From positions 5,566-25,644 of the IMG/VR virus record IMGVR_UViG_3300029448_000390: 20,079 nt of DNA; one strand, given 5' to 3'. The notes beneath the pieces were generated by a model. The model saw nothing but the letters and a program-made list of their open reading frames with translations, had not been told where the DNA came from and made no database searches. Within the stretch, counting starts at the first letter, position 1; the number at the start of each line of letters is the position of its first letter. Below are positions 1-6,088 of this stretch, piece by piece. This DNA comes from a virus. A program made the translations under genes and the position numbers.

Positions 1-245
1 GGTGGAGTTGTGCAAACGGAGATGGCGGGGATTCATTTGCCCGCCTTGACTATGAAGATGATGATGGAGATATACCTATAGTTACACTTGTTGATTCAGG
101 ATATTGGGACTTTAGAGAGTTTGGTGGAATACCAGCAAACACAAGTTCTAATACAAATGAAAATGATGTAAATTTAGTAATCCCCTCTGCAGTAGATTCA
201 GGCAATACATACACTGTTATCGCAGAGTTCCTAAAAATCTATTAG
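1..245 (+). CDS. Virion structural/fibre-like protein, C-terminal part (5' truncated)
   Basis: An open frame enters from the left edge, with the first full codon at position 3, and ends at TAG 243-245, giving about 80 residues. The peptide is rich in Asp, Gly, Ser, Asn and Thr, carries an acidic run (YEDDDGD), and ends in a beta-strand-like stretch (YTVIAEFLKIY). That composition suits the C-terminal domain of an extracellular phage structural protein such as a fibre or tail protein, which also fits its place ahead of a late operon. The next gene begins one base after the stop. No catalytic motif is visible. The reading frame is clear; the function is inferred from composition and context only. 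Confidence 0.6.
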   Translation, partial: WSCANGDGGDSFARLDYEDDDGDIPIVTLVDSGYWDFREFGGIPANTSSNTNENDVNLVIPSAVDSGNTYTVIAEFLKIY

Positions 246-246
246 G

Positions 247-522
247 ATGGCTGACAAACAACCACCTAAGACAAAAAAATATTTCCGCTCCACAAAAAAA
301 GGAGCGGGAATGACAAAAGCTGGAGTTGCAAAATATCGTCGTGACAATCCTGGCTCTAAATTAAAAACAGCTGTAACTGGTAAAGTTAAACCAGGTTCAA
401 AAGCTGCCAAAAGAAGAAAGTCGTTCTGTGCTAGAAGTGCGGGTCAAATGAAAAAATTTCCTAAAGCTGCTGCAGATCCTAATTCGAGGCTAAGGCAGGC
501 AAGGAAGAGATGGAAATGTTAA
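247..522 (+). CDS. Small Lys/Arg-rich phage protein (91 aa), SFCARSxG type
   Basis: A strongly basic 91-aa protein. Lys and Arg are spread over its whole length, with few acidic residues. Two cysteines stand out: Cys61 in SFCARSAGQMKK and Cys91 as the very last residue, after RKRWK. I remember similar small proteins with an SFCAR core and a C-terminal WKC from marine phages, where they are hypothetical (possibly the DUF6321-type group; not verified). The ATG lies one base after the stop of the upstream structural gene, and no strong Shine-Dalgarno is visible, so coupled translation is likely. The charge suggests nucleic-acid binding or virion-internal packing. The paired cysteines could bind metal or form a disulfide. 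Neither is demonstrated by the sequence. Confidence 0.75.
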   Translation: MADKQPPKTKKYFRSTKKGAGMTKAGVAKYRRDNPGSKLKTAVTGKVKPGSKAAKRRKSFCARSAGQMKKFPKAAADPNSRLRQARKRWKC

Positions 523-1191
523 ATGGCAGCTGAAAAAATAGGAACAATAAGAGCAAGATTTTTAAAAAAGATTTTAGATAATTCTTTGAAGGCTGGAAAG
601 ATTTCCAAAAAAGAATATAATCAACTACGAAAAGAACAAGGACTTGACGGACTAAGAATAATTCAACTTGATTTATTTGATCCAGACAAGAAAAAACAAG
701 GAGGCCTTATGGAACAGGTAAACGGATTAAAAAAAATGGGCATGAAAAAAGGTGGAGCTATGAAAGAAGATCCATCTAAATTTAAAAAGAAAAGAAGACA
801 GTTAGAAGAACTTAGAAATAAACCTGGTAAGAAAAAGAAACTAACCCCGCAAGAACGTAAAGAAATGTTGGATAAAATTAATAAAGGCAGGGGTAAATTA
901 ACTAATCCTTTTATTAAATTAGATTCTATGGGCAGACCTATGATGGAAGCTAAAAAAGGTGGACTTGCTGAAGCAACTGCAAAACTAAAAGCACAAGGAC
1001 TTAAAAAAGGTGGTTTTCCTGATTTAAGTGGTGATGGAAAAGTTACAATGAAAGATATATTAATGGGCCGTGGAGTAGTTAAAAAACCAAAGAAAAAAGC
1101 TATGGGTGGATCTATGACTTTAGGTGGTAAAGGTGCCAGCAAAGTTGCAGGTAGATTAGCAAAAAGAGGGTATGGCGCTGCGAAAAAATGA
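523..1191 (+). CDS. Basic Lys/Gly-rich phage protein (222 aa) with one EF-hand-like loop
   Basis: Starts directly after the preceding stop. The N-terminal 55 residues look like an ordinary helical domain; the rest is a Lys-rich, low-complexity chain. Short KKGG or KxMGG elements recur near residues 60, 77, 146, 163 and 195, each followed by a mostly hydrophobic residue. Residues 167-178 (DLSGDGKVTMKD) match a calcium-binding EF-hand/dockerin loop: Asp1, Ser3, Asp5, Gly6, Val8, Thr9 and Asp12. Only one loop is present, so it is not a full EF-hand pair or dockerin. The gene ends with an ATGA overlap into the secreted protein gene at 1188. It is probably a virion or virion-assembly protein, by context; no enzyme motif was seen. 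Confidence 0.75.
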   Translation: MAAEKIGTIRARFLKKILDNSLKAGKISKKEYNQLRKEQGLDGLRIIQLDLFDPDKKKQGGLMEQVNGLKKMGMKKGGAMKEDPSKFKKKRRQLEELRNKPGKKKKLTPQERKEMLDKINKGRGKLTNPFIKLDSMGRPMMEAKKGGLAEATAKLKAQGLKKGGFPDLSGDGKVTMKDILMGRGVVKKPKKKAMGGSMTLGGKGASKVAGRLAKRGYGAAKK

Positions 1192-1745
1192 TCAGAGTTT
1201 TACTTGTAATTCTATTATTATCAGTATCAGTAAAAGCTTTAGCTGAAACAAATACTGTAAGTTCTACTGTTGTTACAAATAATACACCACCTACAGCCAA
1301 TTCACCCAGTGTTGTTGTAAACAATTCTGATGTTTGTAAGACGGCAGTAGCGGGCGCCGTTCAAACCCAGATCTTGGGTATTAGTAGCGGGATTACCGTC
1401 ACTGACGAAAACTGTGAAAGAATAAAATTAGCAAGATCCTTGTATGCTTCAGGAATGAAAGTGGCATCTGTGTCAATATTATGTCAAGATCCAAGAGTTT
1501 GGGATTCAATGGCCATGGCAGGTACCCCGTGCCCATACATGGGTTCTATTGGTGAAGATGCTGAAACTGGCTGGAAAGAAAACATGGATATGATTCCAGA
1601 AGGCAGTGTAGTTTATGCAAAATGGAATGATGAAATAAGTAAAATACAAGTTCTAGAAGGAGTAAAGAGTGATAAGAGTAGATTGGCAGAGTTTGTTCTC
1701 GCTGGTATTCTTTTGCACTGGGGCGTTTTTACCTTTCTCCCTTAG
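1188..1745 (+). CDS. Secreted four-cysteine phage protein (185 aa)
   Basis: The N-terminus is a textbook Sec signal peptide: MIR, a Leu/Val/Ile core (residues 4-15), then KALA followed by Glu20, a type I signal peptidase site. The mature part has a Ser/Thr/Asn-rich linker and then a compact domain with cysteines at 50, 76, 99 and 115, enough for two disulfides in the periplasm. Conserved-looking stretches are GISSGITVTDENCER and CQDPRVWDSM. The last 17 residues are strongly hydrophobic (from about AEFVLAGILLHWG), so the C-terminus may sit in a membrane. The start overlaps the upstream stop (ATGA). The last 77 nt are also read in another frame as the start of the next gene. I recall similar proteins from marine phages without assigned function. 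Confidence 0.8.
   Translation: MIRVLLVILLLSVSVKALAETNTVSSTVVTNNTPPTANSPSVVVNNSDVCKTAVAGAVQTQILGISSGITVTDENCERIKLARSLYASGMKVASVSILCQDPRVWDSMAMAGTPCPYMGSIGEDAETGWKENMDMIPEGSVVYAKWNDEISKIQVLEGVKSDKSRLAEFVLAGILLHWGVFTFLP
1656..1662 (+). promoter_or_regulatory. Ribosome binding site deciding the GTG start at 1669
   Basis: GAAGGAG lies inside the upstream gene, six bases before GTG 1669-1671. This strong Shine-Dalgarno at proper spacing supports initiation at the GTG, and therefore a true 77-nt overlap between two genes rather than a later start. The peptide that follows is a well-formed signal sequence, which supports the same start. Confidence 0.75.
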
Positions 1746-3468
1746 AGCTGAATGTCCAGTAACTGCTTCTGGAGTTTGTACTCCTGGAGTAGAAGAAACA
1801 ATTGTAATTACAGAAACAGAATCAATTGAGTATGAAGCTGATGGTCATACAGTAACTACAACTACAACGACAGATACCACAACAGTAACAGTAACCAACG
1901 AGGATTCTGGTGATATTCTTGACGGTAACAATAATTTTGTATCTTCTAGTAAAGAAGGAGATATGGATATTGATTGGGGTGGTCAAGGTCCTGCTAGTAT
2001 GCCTTCAGGTAATTCTTGTTATGAATTAGGCTCAGATAAATGTGCACAAATTACTGGATCAGGTAATTCAACGTCGACACAAGGTGTGAGTGGAATGGGA
2101 ACCACTTTTATACAGACTGTAGATATATCCTCACTTGATATAAAAAATGGAGGCAGAACAAACTATTCTATTAAAGTAGATAAAAGAGACGCAGATGATC
2201 GTATTTATATGCACATCACAGGAAAAAATGGCAATACAAGTGTCTTTTCAGGAACAGATATACTGTCAGAGTCAGGAGTAAGTAGTGGCTATCAAGAGTA
2301 TACAAATGGTTTTGATTTTGCAGGAACAATTACAAAATTAATTATAGAGGTAGGTGGACGTGATATATCTTTAGCGATTGGACCGCTCTTTGATGATGTA
2401 CGTGTAAACGTACTTTACAACGTCGTATCAACTATAATTACACAACAGATTACTACAATAGAAATGTGGATTGCATATGGTGGCAGCACAGAAACTGAAG
2501 TTATAGATATTGTAGAAAATATTTTTGAACACAATGATGTCGTAATTGATACACCACAAGATGATTTTTTCTTTGAACCAGAGTTTGATGAACCAGAAAT
2601 GGAGGTATCTTATGAAACTGTAGAGATGGAAATGGAGATGGATTATCAAATGGATTTTGAAATGGAAATGCCCGTTATGGAAGTAGAGTTTGAGATGCCA
2701 GAAATTACTGTTGAAGAAGTTAATGTAGCTTCAGTTGAGTTAGAGATGGAGATGGAACTAGAGATGGAAATAGAAATGCCTGATTTAGAATTACCTGAAC
2801 CAGATATGGAGATGCCAGAAATGGATATGGAAATGCCTGAACCAGATATGGAGATGCCAGAGACAGAGCCCGAAATGACAGAAGAGATTGAAGTTGCACC
2901 AGAACCAGATACAATGGAGCCTGAAGTAGAAGCTGAACCAGAAATGGAGGAGACAGCAAATGAAACAGAACCAGAGCCAGAATCTGAACCCGAAGTTGAG
3001 GCTGAGCCAGAACCCGTGGATGAAGCTTCTGAAGAAGATACTACAGAACCTGAAGCTGATACGGAAGAGGAGCCTGAGCCGAAAGAGAGCGTTTCAGAGG
3101 CTGAGGAGAATGAAGAGCAACCAGAAGATATGGAAGAACCAGAGGATAAGGGTAAAGCCGAAGAAAAACCTGTAAAAAAACCTGAGTCAAAAAAAGAAAA
3201 AGCAGCTAAAAAAATTGTAAAGAAGATGGGTGATAAAGGTAGATATGATTCATCAAATCAGTTAAAAACTTTAATTGTGATGCAAGTATTAGGTGACACA
3301 AAAACCTTTTTTGAATCACAAAAACAATTGGAGGATCGACTAGATTTCTTTACAGACTATATGATGCCAGATGCAGAAATACAAAACAACAATACCGCAC
3401 AGTGGTATTTATTTGGTGGAAGTGATGGTATGATGAATGATATGATAGATTTACAATGGCAGAAGTAG
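1669..3468 (+). CDS. Secreted phage protein with long acidic Glu/Met/Pro repeat (599 aa)
   Basis: The GTG start is fixed by an upstream GAAGGAG. Residues 1-27 form a Sec signal peptide (WQSLFSLVFFCTGAFLPFSLRA, written here only as a hydrophobic stretch, then Glu-Cys-Pro). Residues about 30-65 are Thr-rich, and about 90-270 form a beta-rich domain (GNSCYELGSDKCAQITGSGN and onward) that may bind or assemble extracellularly. Residues about 300-500 are extremely acidic, built from EMEMEM and PEPDMEMPE units, with a 26-nt perfect DNA repeat at 2794-2819 and 2836-2861. Then come a Lys-rich stretch (about 502-520) and a C-terminal domain with LKTLIVMQVLGDTKTFF and a Trp-containing tail. I remember that C-terminal domain from marine phages; its function is unknown. 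It overlaps the next gene by 13 nt. Confidence 0.8.
   Translation: MIRVDWQSLFSLVFFCTGAFLPFSLRAECPVTASGVCTPGVEETIVITETESIEYEADGHTVTTTTTTDTTTVTVTNEDSGDILDGNNNFVSSSKEGDMDIDWGGQGPASMPSGNSCYELGSDKCAQITGSGNSTSTQGVSGMGTTFIQTVDISSLDIKNGGRTNYSIKVDKRDADDRIYMHITGKNGNTSVFSGTDILSESGVSSGYQEYTNGFDFAGTITKLIIEVGGRDISLAIGPLFDDVRVNVLYNVVSTIITQQITTIEMWIAYGGSTETEVIDIVENIFEHNDVVIDTPQDDFFFEPEFDEPEMEVSYETVEMEMEMDYQMDFEMEMPVMEVEFEMPEITVEEVNVASVELEMEMELEMEIEMPDLELPEPDMEMPEMDMEMPEPDMEMPETEPEMTEEIEVAPEPDTMEPEVEAEPEMEETANETEPEPESEPEVEAEPEPVDEASEEDTTEPEADTEEEPEPKESVSEAEENEEQPEDMEEPEDKGKAEEKPVKKPESKKEKAAKKIVKKMGDKGRYDSSNQLKTLIVMQVLGDTKTFFESQKQLEDRLDFFTDYMMPDAEIQNNNTAQWYLFGGSDGMMNDMIDLQWQK
2590..3160 (+). repeat. Acidic low-complexity repeat tract within the 599-aa protein gene
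   Basis: The tract is a purine-rich run of GAAATGG/GAGATGG units that moves into GAACCAGA/GAGCCTGA units. It encodes first alternating Glu-Met and then Glu-Pro-Glu motifs. A perfect 26-nt direct repeat (2794-2819 and 2836-2861) lies 42 nt, or 14 codons, apart, so recent in-frame duplication is likely. The tract should be prone to length change between relatives. Confidence 0.85.
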
Positions 3469-4007
3469 AATTACCAGGCGGAATAAAATTTAAAGGTGGC
3501 AAGATTTTTGTCATACTTACAGCTTTGACTACAGCTGGTGGGGCACTATGGGGTGGTTTTGAATTTTACAAAGATTATCTCACAATGAAAGAACAGATAC
3601 AAGAATACGTAGCACCAGACCTATCTGGCTTTGATAAAGATATAGCTGTTATGAAAGAAGAAATGGACAGCAAGACTGATCTAATACAAACAGAAGTAGA
3701 AATGCTTATGTCTGAAATGGAAATGATGATGCAAGAAATTAGACTTGTGGCAGATGTAGCTAATGAATTAAAAAACGATTTACGACAAGATGTTAGAAGA
3801 GTAGAGAAAATTGTTAATGACGTAGAGCAACAAGTTAAGATTGACTCCAGAGAAAATTCTGCAGATCTAAAACATACAAGCAGTGAGATTGAGGCAAACA
3901 TGGAAGAATTAAAAGATGATCTGGAAGCAGCCATGATTGTGCTACAAGAAAAAATAGATAAGCAAATAAAATCTGCATTATCTAATCCTTTATCACAGAT
4001 GAAGTAA
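3456..4007 (+). CDS. Membrane-anchored coiled-coil phage protein (183 aa)
   Basis: Residues 1-15 are polar and basic (GIKFKGGK) and are followed by one hydrophobic segment at about 17-34 (IFVILTALTTAGGALWGG). Most of the rest, about 40-170, has the heptad-like charged/hydrophobic pattern of a long coiled coil, with a Met-rich part (EVEMLMSEMEMMMQEI). By the positive-inside rule the short N-terminus should be cytoplasmic and the coil periplasmic. It is the third consecutive envelope-directed gene and overlaps the 599-aa gene by 13 nt. Possible roles are a spanin-like or lysis-accessory protein, a membrane anchor for the two secreted neighbours, or a virion protein acting at entry. None is proven. 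No lipobox is present, so a classical o-spanin is unlikely. Confidence 0.75.
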   Translation: MAEVELPGGIKFKGGKIFVILTALTTAGGALWGGFEFYKDYLTMKEQIQEYVAPDLSGFDKDIAVMKEEMDSKTDLIQTEVEMLMSEMEMMMQEIRLVADVANELKNDLRQDVRRVEKIVNDVEQQVKIDSRENSADLKHTSSEIEANMEELKDDLEAAMIVLQEKIDKQIKSALSNPLSQMK

Positions 4008-4138
4008 TGGCCAAAACGCCTTCTAACGAATACTTTACACCAGTCAAAAAAAGGACTAGTATAGGTCGTTCTTCACGCACTAGGCCAAAGAATAAAAACA
4101 AAAGACGTCAATACGTTAAATACAGGGGGCAAGGGTGA
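4007..4138 (+). CDS. Tiny basic phage protein (43 aa), KRTSIGRS type
   Basis: A short open frame fills the otherwise empty gap between two genes. ATG 4007 shares its A with the preceding stop (TAATG), and the TGA at 4136-4138 overlaps the GTG start of the next gene (GTGA). The 43 residues include KKRTSIGRSSRTRPKNKNKR and end in KYRGQG. I recall this KRTSIG...KNK...KYRGQG pattern in other marine phages, which argues that the frame is real despite its size. The peptide is almost purely cationic and disordered-looking. A role in DNA or RNA binding, or as packed virion cargo, is inference only. Confidence 0.65.
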   Translation: MAKTPSNEYFTPVKKRTSIGRSSRTRPKNKNKRRQYVKYRGQG

Positions 4139-4425
4139 CTAAATTATGTCCAAGAGGTAAAGCTGCAGCTAAGCGTAAATTTAAGGTTTATCCTAGCGCA
4201 TATGCTAATGCCTATGCTTCTAGAATATGTGCTGGTAAAATAAAAGACCCAAGTGGTAAAAAAAGAAAAGATTTTAAAGGTCCAAAAAGAGCTATGGGCG
4301 GAGTTATAGATTTTAATAAACTTTCACAGCAACGTAAAAAAGTATCTGCCATGAACAAAGGTGGAATGGCAAGAGCATGTGGCGCTGTAATGGAAAGCAA
4401 AAGAAAAATAACTAAGTTTAGTTAA
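4135..4425 (+). CDS. Small basic phage protein (96 aa), LCPRGKAAAKRKF type
   Basis: It begins with GTG in a GTGA overlap with the 43-aa gene; a GGGGG run about six bases upstream can serve as the ribosome binding site. The N-terminal half (LCPRGKAAAKRKFKVYPSAY, then ANAYASRICAG) looks like a conserved small fold with Cys5 and Cys32. The C-terminal half is Lys-rich with KRAMGGVI (residues 51-58) and NKGGMA (74-79), motifs shared with neighbouring basic proteins, plus Cys82. I remember the N-terminal half from many marine phage genomes, always without assigned function. It ends in TAATG, coupling it to the next gene. Confidence 0.75.
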   Translation: MTKLCPRGKAAAKRKFKVYPSAYANAYASRICAGKIKDPSGKKRKDFKGPKRAMGGVIDFNKLSQQRKKVSAMNKGGMARACGAVMESKRKITKFS

Positions 4426-4757
4426 TGGCTAAAAGTGGTCTTGATAAATGGTTTGCTCAAAAATGGGTAGACATAGGCAGCAAGAAAAAAGATGGATCTT
4501 TTTCTAAATGTGGAAGATCAAAACAAAAAGCAGATGCTAAACGTAAATATCCTAAATGTGTTCCTCTTGCAAAAGCAAGACGAATGAGTGAAGGACAACG
4601 AAAATCTGCAGTACAAAGAAAAAGAAGTAAAGCACAAGGTGTTGGTGGTAAACCAACAAATGTTAAAACATTTGCAAAAGCTTCTGGTGGATTAATATCT
4701 AATAGCAGAAGAGCTGGAGCAGCTGTAAGAGGTTTTGATTTCAAAGGTGTCTTTTAA
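4425..4757 (+). CDS. Small basic phage protein (110 aa), possible DUF5872-like
   Basis: Start and previous stop overlap (TAATG) without a clear Shine-Dalgarno, so translation probably depends on the upstream gene. The N-terminal region WFAQKWVDIGSKKKDGSF leads into SKCGRSK (Cys29) and YPKCVPLAKARRM (Cys45). This Cys-pair/Lys-rich layout resembles the small phage and cyanobacterial DUF5872 family as I remember it; not verified. The C-terminal part has FAKASGGLIS, another copy of the basic-GG-hydrophobic element, and a Gly/Arg-rich tail. A structural metal site at the two cysteines or a nucleic-acid role is possible. The function is unknown. Confidence 0.75.
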   Translation: MAKSGLDKWFAQKWVDIGSKKKDGSFSKCGRSKQKADAKRKYPKCVPLAKARRMSEGQRKSAVQRKRSKAQGVGGKPTNVKTFAKASGGLISNSRRAGAAVRGFDFKGVF

Positions 4758-4912
4758 TGCCTTTAAATCAAAAAGGCAGAAAGATAATGAAATCAATGAA
4801 AGGTACCTACGGTAAAGATGCTAAAGCTGTTTTCTATGCATCAAAAAACAAAGGAGTAATAAAAGGTGTTGAAAAGAAAAGATCCAAAAAAGGGAACAGG
4901 AAAAAAACCTAA
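4757..4912 (+). CDS. Tiny basic phage protein (51 aa), MPLNQKGRKIMKSM type
   Basis: This open frame starts at ATG 4757 in a TAATG overlap and stops at TAA 4910-4912. AAGGTG eight bases upstream can act as a ribosome binding site. The sequence includes MPLNQKGRKIMKSMKGTYGK, then AVFYASKNKGVIKGVEK, and finishes in a Lys/Arg run. I recall near-identical short proteins from marine phages, often with the FYASxNKGxIKGV segment, so I accept it as a gene. Its last 47 nt overlap the next gene in another frame. That part is Lys-rich in both readings, as A-rich DNA would be. Function unknown; it is strongly cationic. Confidence 0.65.
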   Translation: MPLNQKGRKIMKSMKGTYGKDAKAVFYASKNKGVIKGVEKKRSKKGNRKKT

Positions 4913-5162
4913 AGGTAGTGGAAGACGTCTCTATACTGACGAAAACCCTCGTGATACTGTGGGTATTAAGTTTGCTACTCCTAGTGACGCCAGGTCAACA
5001 GTTGCGAAAGTTAAAAAAATTAATAAACCGTTTGCTAGAAAAATACAAATCCTAACAGTGGGGGAGCAAAGAGCTAAAGTTATGGGTAAGTCAGAAGCAG
5101 CAAGTATATTTAGAAAGGGTAAAGATGTCATTAGAAGAGGAAGTAAAAAAAGACGTACGTAG
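4866..5162 (+). CDS. Small basic phage protein (98 aa), KKGTGKKPKGSGRRLYTDE type
   Basis: The GTG start at 4866 follows AAAGGAG at about 4850, so spacing is slightly long but workable. The protein opens with a basic Gly/Lys segment (GTGKKPKGSGRRLYTDENP). Next comes a folded-looking part (TVGIKFATPSDARSTVAKVK, then INKPFARKIQILTVGEQRAK), and it ends in a basic tail. I recall the ATPxDARxTVAKVKKINKP...QILTVGEQRAKVMGK stretch as conserved in marine phages with no assigned function. The stop lies 38 nt inside the following gene, a long overlap by phage standards. The later ATG-initiated neighbour has its own AAAGGG site. Confidence 0.7.
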   Translation: MLKRKDPKKGTGKKPKGSGRRLYTDENPRDTVGIKFATPSDARSTVAKVKKINKPFARKIQILTVGEQRAKVMGKSEAASIFRKGKDVIRRGSKKRRT

Positions 5163-5703
5163 ATGGTCTGAAATTTATTTAGAAGTTCCTAATGTTCATT
5201 TAGGAGGTTATCCAGCATGTCCTTTTGCAAAAAAAACTTGGACAGATAATAAGGTTGTCGTAGGAGTAAAGAGAAAACACAAATGGTATAAATCAGAATT
5301 AAATGGTTATTTGAAGCACCTTGATTTTAGTGTTCATGAGCTATTGATATTCTGTGACCCATACTTTAATTACAGTCTGGAAGATTTTCAAACGGCGATA
5401 GATGAGTACAATTATTGGTATAATAAAAAGGACATATTTTTTATGGGTTTTCATCCCAGCAACCCAGCAAACGAGGAGGAGCAAGAGTTCCTCGTCACTC
5501 CAAATGGGAGCACCCCGATTATAGAAGACAGCCTCAACTACTCTATGATGCTGGCACAAAAGTTCTCGCAATTACAAGAAGCTTCTGATAAACTACACAA
5601 AGCTGGTTACTATAAGAAGTGGCCAAAAGGGTATTATCGAGACGTCGTGGTATCTAGGGCTAAAACATATAAACGAATATTCGGAGGTCGACATGATGGG
5701 TAA
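5125..5703 (+). CDS. Hypothetical phage protein with CPFAKK motif (192 aa)
   Basis: Unlike its neighbours this is a normal globular protein, balanced in charge and rich in Tyr and Trp. Residues 12-40 (RRWSEIYLEVPNVHLGG, then YPACPFAKKTW) recall the DUF1415-type arrangement, in which a helical W..E segment precedes an LCPFA motif. The match is from memory and weak. Other visible parts are LLIFCDPYFNY, a repeated Tyr/Trp stretch YNYWYNKKDIFF, and a helical C-terminus. It starts 38 nt inside the preceding gene with AAAGGG upstream, and its end overlaps the next start. It is the only non-basic gene in this part of the cluster; no function is assigned. Confidence 0.7.
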   Translation: MSLEEEVKKDVRRWSEIYLEVPNVHLGGYPACPFAKKTWTDNKVVVGVKRKHKWYKSELNGYLKHLDFSVHELLIFCDPYFNYSLEDFQTAIDEYNYWYNKKDIFFMGFHPSNPANEEEQEFLVTPNGSTPIIEDSLNYSMMLAQKFSQLQEASDKLHKAGYYKKWPKGYYRDVVVSRAKTYKRIFGGRHDG

Positions 5704-6088
5704 AAAGAAAATGGCCATGAAACGTGGTGGCAAAGTTAAAGGTAAGAAGAAAGCTGTAAAAAAACGTGGCGGCGGCATGATGGAAAAAGCTATGGGTGGT
5801 GCAATATCACCTCGTAAGAAAATGGCTATGGGCATGATGGGCGGCGGCATGATGGCTAAAAAGAAAATGGCTGGTGGCGGAATGGCTGGTAAGAAAAAAC
5901 AAGCTATGAAAAAAGGCGGTGTTCCAACAGCTAAACGCAAAAAATCACCACCAGGTATGTCTGATAAAGCAAAATCATTTTTTGCAAAAGTTAGAATGGC
6001 AAGAACTATAAAACCTTCTGGTAGAATTAATACAGATGACATCAAAAGAGCTGGCAAGCTTATTAATAAAAGAGCAAAAGGTAAGTAA
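5693..6088 (+). CDS. Lys/Met/Gly-rich basic phage protein (131 aa)
   Basis: Residues 1-85 are almost only Lys, Met, Gly and Ala (KKKMAMKRGGKVKGKKKAV, MGMMGGGMMAKKKMAGGGMA). They contain repeated RGG, KAMGG and KKGG elements and in-frame DNA repeats, including a 13-nt repeat at 5771-5783 and 5843-5855. The C-terminal 45 residues look more ordinary (SDKAKSFFAKVRMARTIK, then DIKRAGKLINKRAKGK) and may be a helical, DNA-contacting end. A strong GGAGG lies about five bases before the ATG. The gene ends in TAATG with the head-tail gene. The composition suggests a disordered polycation that could neutralise DNA or line the capsid; this is inferred, not shown. Confidence 0.75.
   Translation: MMGKKKMAMKRGGKVKGKKKAVKKRGGGMMEKAMGGAISPRKKMAMGMMGGGMMAKKKMAGGGMAGKKKQAMKKGGVPTAKRKKSPPGMSDKAKSFFAKVRMARTIKPSGRINTDDIKRAGKLINKRAKGK
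5771..5855 (+). repeat. In-frame direct repeat pair in the Lys/Met/Gly-rich gene
   Basis: The 13-mer GGCGGCATGATGG occurs at 5771-5783 and again at 5843-5855, exactly 72 nt (24 codons) apart, each encoding Gly-Gly-Met-Met in the same frame. Similar GGC/ATG-rich units lie between them, so the low-complexity region probably grew by in-frame duplication. Confidence 0.75.

Noticed and set aside
663-1142. Minus-strand open frame antisense to the 222-aa basic gene
   Set aside because: Its Phe/Pro/Leu/Ser-rich translation is what Lys/Gly-rich codons give on the other strand; it has no independent support.
2720-2959. Minus-strand frame of Leu/Pro/Ser repeats opposite the acidic tract
   Set aside because: It mirrors the GAAATGG/CCAGAA repeat; repeats keep all frames open.
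2590-3160. CRISPR-like or tandem repeat array
   Set aside because: Units are short, in-frame and codon-based, without conserved repeats separated by unique spacers.
2960-3175. Plus-strand Lys/Asn/Gln-rich frame inside the 599-aa gene
   Set aside because: Another frame of the same repeat, with no ribosome binding site and no conserved pattern.
1188-3468. Programmed frameshift joining the four-cysteine and 599-aa proteins
   Set aside because: No convincing slippery site seen, and the second frame has its own Shine-Dalgarno and signal peptide, so two proteins are more likely.
3575-3934. Minus-strand Ser/Ile-rich frame opposite the coiled-coil gene
   Set aside because: Explained as the complement of Glu/Met/Leu codons; the plus-strand coiled coil is well supported.
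5593-6057. Minus-strand Pro/Phe/Ala-rich hydrophobic frame
   Set aside because: Complement of the Lys/Met/Gly repeat gene; that gene has a GGAGG site and coupled stop, this one does not.
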